This document shows, one piece after another, positions 35,642 through 48,496 of a DNA stretch of 64,000 bases (its first letter is position 1; each line of letters starts with the position of its first letter). This DNA is from Pisolithus tinctorius (taxonomy: Eukaryota; Basidiomycota; Agaricomycetes; Boletales; Pisolithaceae). The notes beneath the pieces were generated by a model. The model made no database searches. It had not been told where the DNA came from and saw only the letters and a list, made by a program, of their open reading frames with translations. The stretch is from positions 744,001 through 808,000 of the forward strand of contig JANFAH010000025.1 in the NCBI GenBank assembly GCA_024663395.1, read 5' to 3'. Position numbers and translations under genes: made by a program.

Positions 35642-37675
35642 ATGCAAGCCGTTCGTTCCAAGGTACTTCGTAACAGCGGTTTCGTCAACGACGTTCTTTC
35701 AGGAAAAGAGCGGATCGTCCCCTTTGCCAACAACATATGGGGTCCTGTTGGGAAAGACGCAACTGCTCGGGCACTCCTCGCGCTAAACTTCGTCAGATTG
35801 GTCTTCCAACAGGAGAAACGAGCCAAAGGTGGTATTGACACATTTGTCGGGAGCATCGCAGAGCCTACCTTTGTCAAGGTGAGTGGTCCCTCGCTCAACG
35901 GCTTTGACTAGCATTCGCTGAGCCCATCCTTTCAGGACCTGGTCTCGATTTGTGACCAGTGGGCAGGCGACGGACAGCTTGACGTCACGGAATTGTGTCA
36001 CCTACCCGTTTTCAAAGGCAACTTCAAACTCGACAGGACAAAATATGGACCGCCAAGTGTCATGCAGCTCAAACTAGCTCTTCGGTAGGGCAAATATCCC
36101 GCTATTGGGAAGTGACATTTTATGACTTCTGAATGTGTTGAGAGCAGGGAAATGCAAAGCCATAGGTCCCCAATGGCGATGATCGTCAGCCGCGCAGCAA
36201 GCGTTACACTGTGCATGAAGATACCTGTTTGGACGACCAACATCTTCATCGTCCTAGACCTTCGACCAGACCAGAGCCCGGTTTCTGAGCTTAGCCTCGT
36301 CGTGAATACGTCCCTGGACGAGACGGCCGGGCGTATGTCTGGGATTTTGCCCATAGACAACCGCCTCCTCTCGCGTGACATCAAGTGGCAGGCGCAACTG
36401 ACGGCCAGTTGCGCCATTCATACGTTCTCGCCCATCACATGCGCAAATGAAGGAAGGTCAGCTGTTGCGGATAGCATAGCATTGTTGAGGTCGTGGGTAG
36501 AGGCAGCGAACTCCAGTCACGAAGTCGAACTATCTTCCTCGGCTCGGAATCCCCCCGCACGGCAAGAGGCCGGGCGACCAAGTACACCAAACAAGCGAAG
36601 GACGGTCGACAACCAAGCAGAGGCAGGTCCTTCACGATTACTTCCTAGTCCTCAGTCGTTCCTCACTCGCGCAACGAGCTTCACACCATACGAGCAAACG
36701 AAGAGACATGCCCGAATATTCTTCTTGGATAATCTTTCGGATACTTCGCTTACGGAAATTCCTGACTCGGACTCAGAAAGCGAAGAGGACGAAGAAGACG
36801 AAGAATTTGAGTGCGGGATATGTTTTGAGCCAGTTCCAGTGGGCCTAGGCATCCATCTTGACCCATGTCAGCATGCGGTCTGCGGATCCTGTATCACGGG
36901 ACACGTTTGCGCCAAAATTAGTGAACGCCGATTCCCTGTATTTTGTCCCTTGTGCATGGCGGACCCGGAAAACGTAAACCCCTCGAGTACGTTTCTTAGT
37001 CGCAGCTGGGACCACTTGACAGAGTTCTTGGTAGCGGTTCCCGACACCATAGTCCAACGCTTGGAATTGACAGATGAAGAGCATAAAATCTGGGCAGAGT
37101 TGGAAATGGCTCAGTTTGCTGTTCAAATACAGTGCCACAAGTGAGGAACCTTACAACGAGTAATGATATAGTGCTGAAATAGTTTGTTCCGCAGGTGTCG
37201 CCGGTCGGCATTTGTAGACAAAGACGACCATGACAGCGTGGACCAGATAAAGTGCCCATTCTCGGATTGCAGCCACACCTGGTGCAAGAACTGCCAACAG
37301 GCGATCTTATCTGATGGACCAAAGCATTCGTGCGACGGTTCATCAGAGTTCAAGCATCTTGTTAAACAAATGGGGTGGAGACACTGTCCGAGTATGTGGG
37401 GGGTTTCTCTTCCACGGCGATGGGCTAACGGGTTCGACGTGCAGATTGTAAAGCTGCCGTTCAAAAAATGGGAGGGTGCAACCATATGACTGTAAGTGGA
37501 ATCTTCAGCTTTCCTGGTACAATATCTGACGATGGGCGTACCGTATGTCCAGTGTGCGACGCCGGGGTGCAACTCGCACTTCTGTTATAAATGTGGCAAA
37601 CAAATCGCAAAATCTCCCATTCAGATGGTCGTTTCGTCTGCTGTTACTGCGCATTATCGTCATTGCACGATGTAA
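35642..37675 (+). CDS. RBR-type (RING-IBR-RING) E3 ubiquitin ligase, paralogue B
   Basis: Neighbouring paralogue of the gene at 33202 with the same layout. Exon 1 is 35642-35878 (FVNDVLSGKER), then an exon from about 35936 (DLVSICDQW to LALR), joined in frame to a large exon from about 36147. RING1 is CGICFEPV...CQHAVCGSC...CPLC, preceded by an acidic Ser/Glu stretch. The IBR part reads CPFSDCSHTWCKNC and RING2 reads DCKAAVQKMGGCNHMT then GCNSHFCYKCG, with the catalytic Cys of GGCNH present. The last intron (GTAAGT..CCAG) splits RING2 at the same place as in paralogue A. Stop TAA at 37673-37675. The coiled coil of A is replaced by a Ser/Pro-rich linker. Confidence 0.78.
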
Positions 37676-38357
37676 TAATTTTGCAAGAACGCACCACAGC
37701 ATCGTACATTAACGTCCTGAACGCAAAGAGATAAGCATTGATCGGTCGGGACTTCCACGGATTTTTATTAGCACCGCTGGACTGGACATGTCATGTAAAA
37801 AGCATATTTTAAAGAGCAGTTGTATTTGACGTAACTTACATGAAATCTAGTGACTGGAGCAGAGATGCTTGCTGCGGAGGAATGGCAAGAGGCACTGCTC
37901 TAGATAGTCAGGAGTGCAGTGTTGGCGAGGATGAAAACTGCCTATTGATGGAAGTGTTGCACGGGCGGTCGTCGAAGACTACCTTTCCTAGCCAACATGA
38001 GAAGCGCTGAGTTTGCTAGGCCTAGGATGTGTGCTGCACAAGACGTGTGTCCCAACATGAAGTGCTTGTAGATTGCAACCACACCCTTAGCCCAGTCCCA
38101 GAATACCCCAGCATTCTTGCGTACTGCAACACATTTTGAATGCCTTCAGAACCGGTGTATCCAGCGTAGCGGCTTGCATCAAAACAACCGTGACGGTCTT
38201 CTGAGCCAATCCATGGGTCGGTGGCTGTGATAATGTATTTGTCTTTGTTTGGTGCTGGCCACGTCTGTCCTAAAGTGTGAACTTGCAAGTTTCTCCAAAG
38301 TCTCATCGCTCCCTTCTTAGTACGACTCAGCCCCTCCTTGGCCAGAGTCTGGTAACA
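37676..38357. other. Upstream region of SEC61
   Basis: No gene accepted. It should contain the SEC61 promoter. A minus-strand open frame runs through it into SEC61 exons (38022-38483) but has no recognised motif. Confidence 0.5.
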
Positions 38358-40139
38358 ATGAGTGGGTGTAAGTATCGAGATCACGGCATTCAAAGAGGAT
38401 TGGCCTTTCTGACCTACCGTGCACAGTCCGGTTTTTGAACCTAGTCCGACCATTCCTTCCCTTGCTTCCTGAGGTTTCTTCACCAGACCGAAAGGTACGT
38501 GAACATCGACGATTTTTCACCACGCTGAAATTCATCGTTCCATTTCCGAAGGTTCCCTTCAACCAAAAACTGTTATGGACCGCAGTCACTCTCCTCATTT
38601 TCTTAGTCTGCTCACAGGTTCCTCTCTATGGAATTATGTCTTCGGACTCCTCTGACCCGCTCTACTGGATGCGTGTCATCCTCGCGTCGAACCGCGGTAC
38701 TCTCATGGAACTTGGTATCAGTCCAATCGTCACGAGTGGAATGATTATGCAACTTCTTGCCGGTGCAAATTTGATCGAAGTGGATTTCAGCTTGAAGGAA
38801 GACCGCGCTCTCTTTGGCGCTGCCCAAAAACGTCGGTCTTCTGTTTTCCTTCGAAAAAGTTGTGCCTTCATAAATATTTTGTCACTGCAGTTTTCGCGCT
38901 CATCATATCACTTGGTCAGGCGACAGTTTATGTCCTGACTGGTTTATATGGACAACCGAAAGATTTGGGTGCTGGTGTCTGTCTCTTACTGGTCATCCAG
39001 CTAGTGGTCGCTGCTCTCATCGTCATCCTCCTCGACGAATTGTTGCAAAAGGGTTACGGCCTCGGGTCTGGAATCTCCCTCTTCATTGCCACAAACGTTT
39101 GTGAGTCGATCATCTGGAAGGCCTTCTCTCCTACAACAGTCAACACCGGTCGTGGTCCTGAGTTCGAAGGTGCTATTGTTGCGCTCTTCCACCTTCTCTT
39201 CACTTGGAACGACAAAGGACGCGCCCTTCGTGAAGCGTTCTGGCGTGACCGCCTACCGAACGTCATGAACCTGCTCGCAACTGCTGTCGTTTTTGCAGCT
39301 GTCATCTACCTGCAAGGCTTCCGCATCGAGATACCCGTGAAGAGCAACCGTTTCCGTGGTCAAAGAGGCGCTTACCCTGTCAAGCTCTTTTACACCTCAA
39401 ACATGCCGATCATGCTTCAATCCGCCCTTACATCGAACGTATTCATCATTTCCCAAATGCTTGCAACCCGCTTCCCATCAAACTTCCTTGTTAAACTGCT
39501 TGGAGTCTGGGAGGTACGTCTTGACAAATGTGCTTTACTTATAGAGTTCAACAACTTTGCATCTACCAGCCTTTGGAGGACTCGCCGCAGCTTCGCGCTG
39601 TTAGTGGTATTGCTTACTACATATCGCCACCTCATACCATCAAGGAGGCTCTCCTCGACCCTATCCACACATTGCTTTATATTGCATTCGTGGTGACTGC
39701 TTGTGCACTCTTCTCCAAGACTTGGATCGAGGTCTCCGGAAGTGGTCCCAGGGAAGTTGCCAAGCAGCTCAAGGATCAACAGATGGTGCGCACTGCATGC
39801 CGTCTTTTGCCAGCCGACGATAATTCTTAACGACTTGACAGGTTATGGCTGGTCACCGCGAAGGTTCCATGTATAAGGAACTCAAGCGTGTTATCCCGAC
39901 TGCTGCTGCTTTCGGCGGTGCTATCCTTGGCTTGCTTTCTGTCGCAGCGGATCTTATGGGTGCCATTGGTAGTGGAACCGGGATTCTCATGGCCGTAACG
40001 ATTATCTACAGCTGTGCGTCCTTTCCTTCGGGTTCTTCGTTGCTACCTCCTGACTAACACACGCGGTACAGATTGGGAGATAGGTATGCGGGAATCAGTC
40101 GGACCCGAGGTAGCCGGTGTACTCGGAGACCTTATTTAA
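38358..40139 (+). CDS. SEC61: Sec61 alpha subunit of the ER protein translocon
   Basis: Pore-forming subunit of the ER translocation channel. Seven exons: 38358-38367, 38427-38494, 38552-38831, 38891-39513, 39570-39785, 39842-40013 and 40072-40139. They sum to 479 codons (478 residues), the usual length. Exon 1 is only 10 nt, and joining it gives the conserved start [20 protein letters not shown]. Clear landmarks are [14 protein letters not shown] (plug region), [57 protein letters not shown]-type loop and the C-terminal [13 protein letters not shown]. Ten membrane helices are expected. Intron 3 uses a weak donor (GTCGGT). The frame is clean, which is expected for an essential gene. Confidence 0.96.
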
Positions 40140-40631
40140 AAGCGCGCTTACCTATTCACGCTTCGACTGCAAGTCGGAGTGGATGATAACGGTTCCACAC
40201 GACGCTTGTATGGATATCCCTGCGCAGAGGGGTTGGAGTAATATTCATGATGATGGAGGCTGCTGCAGTGTGGAGACTGCGCTATTAGAAAGATTCGATT
40301 AATTTATGACGGTTTCACCCTTCCTGCGCTTGGGTTTAGCTTGATTAGCATGACTCCTCTACTTGGATCACTATCCGATACATGTTTCGAAAGTGGTCAT
40401 CGTTTTGGCAATATTGTGGGTTTGCCGGATCGTGCTTGAGACACCTATAACCGGGTGTCGGACTCGAGACCGTGTTCCTAGTAAGCTTTCAGTTGGCCTG
40501 GCGATTTCCACCCCAACGGAATCACTTTGGTGCCAACTGCTAACCAAGTTTGGCGTCCTACGCAAAAAATATGGAAGAACGAATTTGTAAGTATACATTC
40601 AGCCGAGTCCAGCTCGATGGGTGAACGAAGT
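40140..40631. other. Gap between convergent SEC61 and esterase genes
   Basis: No gene or repeat recognised; holds both 3' UTRs. No clear poly(A) signal assigned. Confidence 0.4.
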
Positions 40632-42087
40632 CTATAAAACACGGCAGAGATCCAGCACTTCGTTAACGTAGTCAGCCATAATCTTATGCGTCACTCTGGA
40701 GGGATGGCTTTTGGGTAGTCATTAAGCCTAGTCGGACGACTGGACGAAGAGATCGCGTGCTCACCCATAAAACCAATAAAAATAATGATCGGGATCCGGA
40801 CACGAGGCTGCAGTCGTACTCCCTGGATTACAAGCATCCGTACTGACGTACCCAAAAGCCTTATAGCCCGGATTACTACCAAGCACGCCATCCCAAATTG
40901 TCGCAAAGTTGGCAAAGGCCACATTAACACGCGGAAATGATTGGGTATGGAGTTTGACGAGCCCATCAAAGACGGACTGAACCCATGATTCACCCCATGC
41001 ATTGTGTATTCCACGACCATAGACGTCTGTTATGAGAAAATCCCGTGCATTTGTTGGTGGCTCGGATAGCAAGGCTATTTGGCCAAGGAGATCTTCGGCT
41101 GCTTGAGGGAGATGGTTGCCATCGACTGCATCGTGCGTCAGTCAGCTGTCTATGACACAAGAAGGGTTTTTGTACCAAAAGAATCTTCCCAGTCGCTGTT
41201 AGGATAGTCAGCTACAATCCAGATTAAATGCGTGACGCTGGCTGACTTAATGCCGAAAAATACGGTATAAAGCGTTGTTTCCGGGTCAAGGTGGTGTGAC
41301 TGATTGAGAAAAATTGTCGCTGCGTCCAAGTCAGTACGTCGGAAAGTTGACACGAAAGAGGGCTCAATCACTTTGCATGATGAAGTCCCTCGGAAAAGGA
41401 TTATCCGGCCACAAGGTAATATTTGTCACAGCACTTGACCACTGTACGATTCAACCCGCCGGATAGTATACGTTCTTCTCATCATAACTCACAGCGTAAT
41501 CCAAAAGGGTCGCTCCAGCTTCCTCAGCAAGGTGTTCTACCCAAACCTTGCCATTCGTGGAACGGCCGCCAGCAAAAGGATCCGGTGGGATAACTACTGG
41601 TGGTGCTAGAGGTCCACCATCGCGCCTACCGCCGTCCGTATAGGAGTCCTGTCATCCAGTACGAACGAGAAGACATTCTTGCTGAAGATGTTGGTCCCGA
41701 AAAGAGGTTAACTTACCCCGAAGGATACGATTGTCTTGTACCTCCTCATGTCAAGACCCGCGTTCACGTCTGAGAAGTTTCCGGTCAGCGATCCGCAGCG
41801 AGGGTGGACAGCGAGATGCACTGAAGTGTCATTGGTACCTTCAGAGAAGATGCAACTGTTAGTACAGATGTGAATCACGGTTCACAACGGGAGTAGTAGT
41901 GATTGGGATTGGGTTAGTCGAGCGACTTCGAGTCGTCCAGCTTAGAGCAATACAGTTCTATACGATAACTGGAGCACTCACCAGGATAAAAACGAGGTCG
42001 GAGGATGTGACGGAAAGCTTCAAAAAGTGTGCTCTGAAAACCATAGAACGTCAGAGCTGGGTAGAGCAAGGTGACGGGTACGATCAT
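40632..42087 (-). CDS. SGNH/GDSL esterase, carbohydrate esterase family 16-like
   Basis: Probable acetylesterase acting on plant cell-wall oligosaccharides, probably secreted or membrane-anchored. Eight exons on the minus strand (42087-41982, 41838-41717, 41648-41493, 41441-41372, 41319-41247, 41195-41176, 41125-40765, 40707-40632) join to exactly 328 codons (327 residues). The N-terminus is hydrophobic (MIVPVTLLYPALTFYG). SGNH block I is FGDSYTDGG, split after FG by an intron. Block III is FFGINDW, which appears only when the intron with donor GTCAGC is removed, and exon 6 is a 20-nt micro-exon. The catalytic His lies in HPSRVTHKIMADYV after DPDHYFYW. All catalytic blocks are present, so it is likely functional. 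An upstream in-frame start exists at 42243 but would put residues before the signal sequence. Confidence 0.85.
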
Positions 42088-42959
42088 TCGTGTGCTCCAC
42101 AGTGGCAAAATACACTGCAGGACGTCTGGTAGTGGCACAGCAGGGACAACGAGAATTCTTCTTATATCGTATCCCGTGAACGCTGCGTGGGAGGGAAATT
42201 GGACCAAAAGAGTGTTTCTTAGAGAATGGTCTGCAGATCCCACTGCTACTGGGCTTTATGCTTCCGGTGAGTTACCTGACTGAGGGGGATGTGGTCCTGC
42301 AACCCGGAGGCTGGACGGATCATCATCCGGCGCGTTTCACGTGCCGCGCTGCCGTCATCAAACACTACTCACTAAATTTCATCAACTGGTCTGATGACCA
42401 CCTCAGCCCGAAACTTTCATTCGAAACAGAAGCACCTATGTCCTTGCTGGCATAAAATCACTCACCCAAAAGTCTTCGTTTTTCCCATATGTTCGAATAC
42501 AGAAAACCGGCTTTGCATCCTCCAGGCATGGACCGGCGACAGTTCCCTGATCGAACAGTATGAATCAGAACTCCATCGAATCGAATGCTTCAATCATTTT
42601 CTACCGGCCCATGCGGTTCCCACCTGAATTGACTATTCGTTACCTCAGAGCCAAAGAATGTAACTGGATAGCAATATCCGGTGTTCTCTGTTATCGATGT
42701 GCAACCAGGAACTACCCAGTCCGCCCCCTGCCTCGAGGATCTTCTCTCCTTTACTTGACGCAAGAGACACGATAGAAGACCAGACGAGCATTTCTTTTAT
42801 CGGAAGGACAGAGGCCGGGTTGTATGATGGAAATGGAGTCAGCACCACTAGACAACTTCCAGTCCATTTAGAGCCGCGTGCATCTACTGCTTTATCACAC
42901 TAATTCCTTTTCCGCTACTTAGGCTATCGCAAAATATCCAGCACCACTTCTCCCGAAAC
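42088..42959. other. Upstream of esterase and 3' flank of F-box copy 3
   Basis: No gene. About 42540-42790 is an inverted, diverged copy of the flank found after F-box copies 1 and 2 (15440-15720 and 18600-18900), so the third copy also moved with its downstream DNA. Confidence 0.55.
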
Positions 42960-44680
42960 TTAATCCCAATCTCGGCGAGACTTCCAGCACCACTCTCTGC
43001 CGAAAACCACCTGCGGACCGCCATCGTTTTCAGTACCAGTAACTACGAGACGATACAACGCCATCGGGAGCATGTCCATCCTTATGGCAGGCCTGTGTTG
43101 ATGCCGAGTGCATATCCAGAACCACTCAGGCCCATAACCACCCCCCGCTTCGATACCGATGACCTTCAAATATGGCATGATGGTGGACAGATACGCAGCA
43201 ACATCACGACTTTCCGAAACAGGGGATGTGTAAACTCCCATATACCTCACTGCGGTATTCCGCACGAGTGCGCTATTGCTGAGTGGAGCGGGAACATGGG
43301 TTGCGTCAAACATCAAGGTAAAGTGCTTGAGTTTGGGGCAATGATATAGAAGAGCAGTGACTCCTCGTAACGTGAGGTGAACTGGAGGGCGTAGTATGCC
43401 ATCTTGGAATAGGTGGAATACCTCCAAGTGTGGCCAAGCCTTTACCATATCCTCAAAGTCGTTGTCTGCGAGCGTCAGGCAAAGAGATGTCTGCAATGCA
43501 ATGACCCTGAGCTGACGGAAAGCTTGGTAGGTTTCCAACATAGGTCGCGGCCAAGCAGCGGGAATTTCATCGCCACGGAAAAAGCTGGAGAATATCCAAA
43601 GGAATTCTAGGTGCTTGCACTGCGATGAAATCAGAGATGACATCTCGAGTAGTGTTTGCACAGAATCGTCATCATCGATCGGGAATGAGCAGTCGATATA
43701 TATGTGAGTGATTTTGTCAAAAGAAGCCCAGCGGAACAACTCCGTGCACGACGCGAGTGATTCGGCCTGGATATCCAGAGTATGAAGTTGCGGGAACATG
43801 TTACCGCAGCGATGCTGAGGCCCGCGACCAAGCCTATAAGGAAGAAACACCCACAGCCGTCGCAGCCCCTTTACCTGAGCTAGACTACTCAACAATTCCC
43901 ATGAGGTCGCACAACACCTGACAACCTCCAGATGGCAAAGCCCGGAGACCACTCTGGAAAATAGAAACATGGCTTCATCAGGAATTGAATCCCCAAAGCA
44001 GTTGAGGCTTGGCCCTCCTATGCTCAATGCGTGGAGGTTTGGGCAAAGTGCGGGTATGGAAGAGATGTCGAGATGGGCGTAGAATGAGTTAGGAATTTCG
44101 AATCGAAGGGCAGACAAGCGTGGCCTCAAGAGAAGATGGAATAAACGAATGACAGCCTGGAAAGTTTCTGCATGGGTATCCTCGATACCCTTCGCATCAA
44201 GATAGCCGTCCACTTCAAATGATAATGCACGAAGGTTTGGGAAAAGAAAACTTTGGTCCGGTGGGGAGGTAAAGAGGCGAAACCATTGGGGAACGTCGTT
44301 ATATATGTCGTCGTGCAACGGTACGTTTTTTTGGAGGAAGAGGTGCAATCTGCGAACACGGCTTGAGAGCCTCCGGATGATGCTCCAGTCGTCGTCACTG
44401 AGTGGACAAGATAGTGCAAAGTACTTCGGTGGTATCGTTGGTGATTTGCCTATGCCAAACAACAATAGGCTCTTACAGATTCCGCCCTCTTCTCTACAAG
44501 GCTTGCAGAAGATAGATGTTGCAAGATAGGTTCCATAGCAGTCAGAGTCTCCCAGATCAGATCCATGGCTGGTTCATTGAAGGTGCGGCAAGTTCTGGCC
44601 AATGCACACAACGTCGAACGACCTTCGACGCATCGAAATACGAGTCGCAGAATCTCATCCACACAGAGGCACGGATGCAT
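42960..44680 (-). CDS. F-box/LRR-like protein, copy 3 (inverted)
   Basis: Third member of the family at 13620 and 16831, on the opposite strand 24 kb away. Exon 1 (44680-44477) is again 204 nt and starts MHPCLCVDEILRLVFRC. The 53-nt intron (44476-44424, donor GTAAGA, acceptor AAG) is in the same position. Exon 2 (44423-42960) carries the LRR-like array (LSSRVRRLHLF, FPNLRALSFEV, FPQLHTLDIQA, CPKLKHFTLMF). The product is 555 residues with an open frame. It is clearly more diverged from copies 1 and 2 than they are from each other. Confidence 0.82.
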
Positions 44681-44927
44681 GATAGTGGCGGTGAACAGCT
44701 GTAACTTTCACAGGGAAGCTGATCACATTTGATCCATCCTATACTAGGACCCCGACTTAGGGGTTACATATTAGGTCTTATATTTGTCATTCGATGGCGG
44801 AAGAAAAGGTTGAAAGCTTGATCAAGGATTACTTACTACGTCACTACTTCCGAACAAAGACTACATACAATGTACTACATTACGGGACACATTCACATTC
44901 TGAAGCCCAGACGATGAAACACGAAGC

Positions 44928-47503
44928 CTAAATAGCATACAGGTCAGCGGCATATTCAGCTTCGTTGATCCCTTCTCTCTTTGCACGAACAATCCTAGAA
45001 ACATTAGCACGATGGTATACATAGGTCGCAACAACGGTCGCAATCAAACCCATGCACATGAAGCCAATTTCGAGGGCGACTGTGCATTGACCGAATTCTC
45101 TTTAATGTACATTCGTGCTCGAGGGCACGGAAGACGACTCACATCCAAGTATAAAACGTGGCTCGTCTTGTATTCGGAAGATATAGCTTGCAATAATTCC
45201 TCCAAAGTTCCCCATTCCGGCTTGCAGTGCCATTCCAACTGCTCGTTTGTATTTTCCATGGAGGTTATTCGCGAGCCTGGTGCGTTAGTGCGGACCTCTG
45301 TGTCACTCATCTAAATTCGAAGCAAAGAAAAACACTTGCCATCCAACAGCGCAAGGGACGCCTGTGTACATTCCAATAACAGCAAGGTACGTGCCGAAAT
45401 ACTTGACACCTGTAGAGGCATTCGTGATTTGGATAATGTACCCAACCATGCCGACGAATTCCGCAACAATTATGAATGGAGAACGTAGTTTCATAGTGTC
45501 CGAGAAGTGTGCCGCGCTGATCATGGAGATTGCTTATGAAAGAGTCAGTATTACGACTATGAAAATCGGGTGGAAACTTTAACTTACTCGCTAACACGAA
45601 AATAGGGACCGTAAGCAACTGACTGATGGGCACGCTATACCCAAAGCTTTCGGGGCGTTGGTAAGTGCCATTGCAAGGCCATAACAGCGGGCGTACCCAT
45701 TCAATATTGTGCTACACGCCTTTTCAGTAATTGGTACAGTCGCTGGAGGGAATGACATACGGCAAGAAGAACGTGATACCGTATGCTGGTGATTGGTTGG
45801 AGTTGGAGTCATCCTGACAGGCCTGGTAATCCTTTCACTCACCCGGTGCCATGAATGACATTAGCATCAAGCCCGTCACCCAGACCTTTAGGCAGGGATA
45901 CGTTACACGATTTATCGGGGAGGTTTCATAAAATAGCCAACCTGCCAGTCTAAGAAAGCAGACAAGACACGTTCAGTGACAGTACCCTCTTCGTCGTCCC
46001 CAATGCCGATAGCTAAGGCCATTTTCATGAGAAGCAAGCCGGTAATACGAGGAAACGATATACATCTCTGTTGTTCCACGAACTGTCTTTCCTCAATACT
46101 GAGGAATTTAGCTGTGTCCGGGTAATCGACCAACACTGTAATCGTGATTAGTGGTCCACGTCCTAAACATCTGTCGAACAACAAACCAAATATAGCAATG
46201 AAGCTTATGACTATGGTCACCAAGCCCTCGATTATCTGATGCCAGCAGTCTTAGCCACGACTCGCTTGGAACAATAATAAATGCATACAAAAATCCAGGA
46301 CCATCCTTCGAGGTGGCCGACGTTGTTCATGAAGGCGATGCCATATGCAAACAGACCAGAAAATGCCCCTATTCAAGGTCGATAAGAAAAATCCTGCTAG
46401 CAGCGAAGGCGTCCATACCCGCCGCCCCTGCTGCGCCAGTAAAGAGCGCTATGCGGTACATCAACTTGTACTTCGGATACCACATAGTCAGACTGGCAAC
46501 AGAGATGTGAAGATATTGCATATCCCATGAAGAAAAGACAAACAAAAATGCGACACCCGGGAAGAAACCAGCTTCTGCTATTCCAAGGAGGAAGCGGATC
46601 GCAACTAACTGCGGATATCTGTATTTTTTCAGAGTCAATGCTGCACAGAAATTAATCTAGCTTACGATTTTACGAAGCCCATGGACATCCTTTCGTTGGT
46701 GATAAGCAATGTGATGAACAGCAACCATCCACACTCACATAAGAATGCCCCATATAAACTTAACACCGTCGGTAAGACAAGAGTTGATACTAAATTTAAA
46801 TGACACTTGCCATTATGCCGGTTAACCACCTTCAGAGTCGCACATCAGTTAAAATTGTCATGAAAATATTTCTACTTGCCTTGACGGTCGGACAAACTGA
46901 AGCATTATACTAGAAAGTGCAAAGCAATGTATCTTAAGCAGGTGATACCAATCAAACTAGCACCTACTTTGCAGGAAACTCGAACAAGCCATAAGACTGC
47001 AAAGCGTGTCGATGAACTTCTACGCAAACGGATGGAGATGGCTCACTATGAAGAACACGCTCTATAATCGGATTTAGTCAAACAAACGTTTCGGGTGCAT
47101 AGCGTTATCTGACTCACCAATGCGACATTGTACCGACTTCCAGTGAGGTGAAGCTGGGTCATCAGTCCCTCGAGTTTTGCGTTACCTATAAATATTAAGC
47201 AAACATTCCGACTCGGAGACACACTGCGACTAACCAATATTTCCTGTTTCCGTCACGCTTCTCATTAAAATGACCGGATTACCAGTAGGAAAACTTACCG
47301 CGATCCATGAACGAAAACAAATACATCAAGCTGATTATTGGCATGAGGTGAAGGTCGATCTTTCGCCATAGCTTACGCTCTTGCTCTGGATCCAAGCTTA
47401 CTTGGACTGGCTGTCGAACAGTTGGTACATCAGGTGATGAAACAAGGCCGAACGGTATGCCAGTTTTCTCCGGGATGGAGGCTTTGTCAGAGTGTAGAGG
47501 CAT
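44928..47503 (-). CDS. MFS transporter, Dal5/allantoate permease-like, copy 1
   Basis: Twelve-helix plasma-membrane permease of the anion:cation symporter group (allantoate, nicotinate and related anions), interrupted by about ten introns. The start is ATG at 47503. Exon 1 ends in LWRKIDLHLMPIISLMYLFSFMDRG before a GTAAGT donor at 47298. Later exons give GNAKLEGLMTQLHLTGSRYN (47190-47105), RFLLGIAEAGFFPGV (46600), WYPKYKLMYRIALFTGAAG, GAFSGLFAYGIAFMNN and GHLEGWSWIF (46360-46270). DYPDTAKFLSIEERQFVEQQR (46110), ASTGVKYFGTYLAVIGMYTG (45410) and the cytosolic tail ending at the TAG at 44928-44930 follow. I did not prove every exon join, so intactness is unproven. Substrate is unknown. Confidence 0.72.
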
Positions 47504-48496
47504 CGTCGACAACCAGCCCTTGAGGAAGGACACACCTTCAATAGTGAAGTGACCATGGGCTTAACTTATACAGCACTAGTATCCGTGTACCACCTATTGG
47601 ACCACGTCACGCGGGGGAAAGCTTTACCGTTCACGGGTCGTCGAGGTATCACGGCACCAATGGGAAAAGAAAGAAGCGTGTATACGAGGCATCAGAAAGA
47701 CCCCGAGCTTTCGAATTTGACGAGTGAGTTTGATGGGCCTCACACGGTGGTCCCCGTGTCTCTGTTATCTCGGAAGGCGCTTCTAAATACACCGCGCCTT
47801 GTAATCGGAGTGAAGCAAGTACTATGTACACGCTCCGCAGAAGGAGCGGCACCAAGGGACTTTCGGGACACGAGTTGGTAGGTGGTTAGGCTGCAAGTGG
47901 CCTTGCAATGACTCGGGTGCGATCTGAGGCTCATCAGTAAGCCATGCAAGAATGTAAGGCCGCTGACCCTGAACATGGAGTGAGCTGTGCCAGCTCGTCG
48001 TCCAGATAAGAGGGGAAAAAAGACAGGTTTCGACGTTGCCTGCTCGTATTTGGCCATCATGGCACCGCACATTTGGTTTGGCAAGCAATGGCATCACCGC
48101 GGAGGTCGTCGCAGCTGCTCCGAGGGATTATTATCACGAGTCACTTGCAAAAATAAGTACTTTGTCGATGCCCAGTGCCAGCCTGGCAGTCACCAATTCA
48201 CCGTAGTAGTATCCACGGATAATGATAATTTTATACATGCCAATTCCTTCTGCCCAGGAGCACGTGTACGTCCTGGACAATTACAAAGCACGGTGAGAAC
48301 TGCTCCACCCGCACCCGCTTCACGAACGCCGCTCCGAGGATGAAGCTAGAATATTGATATCGATCAGAAGAGTCGGATCACAAGTACCTGTCCCAGATCA
48401 TAAGAAGGTATTATCATAGCGTGTTATTTCGAAGAAGGTAGCTACGTATTGGGGAAAGTGTATCGGAGGGCATATTCGCTTCCTGAAACATGAAAC
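47504..48496. other. Gap between the two MFS genes
   Basis: About 1 kb, promoter side of copy 1 and 3' side of copy 2. No ORF with a recognisable motif. Confidence 0.5.

Noticed and set aside
38022..38483. Minus-strand open frame of 153 codons upstream of SEC61
   Set aside because: It overlaps SEC61 exons 1 and 2, has no recognisable domain and lies in the expected promoter.
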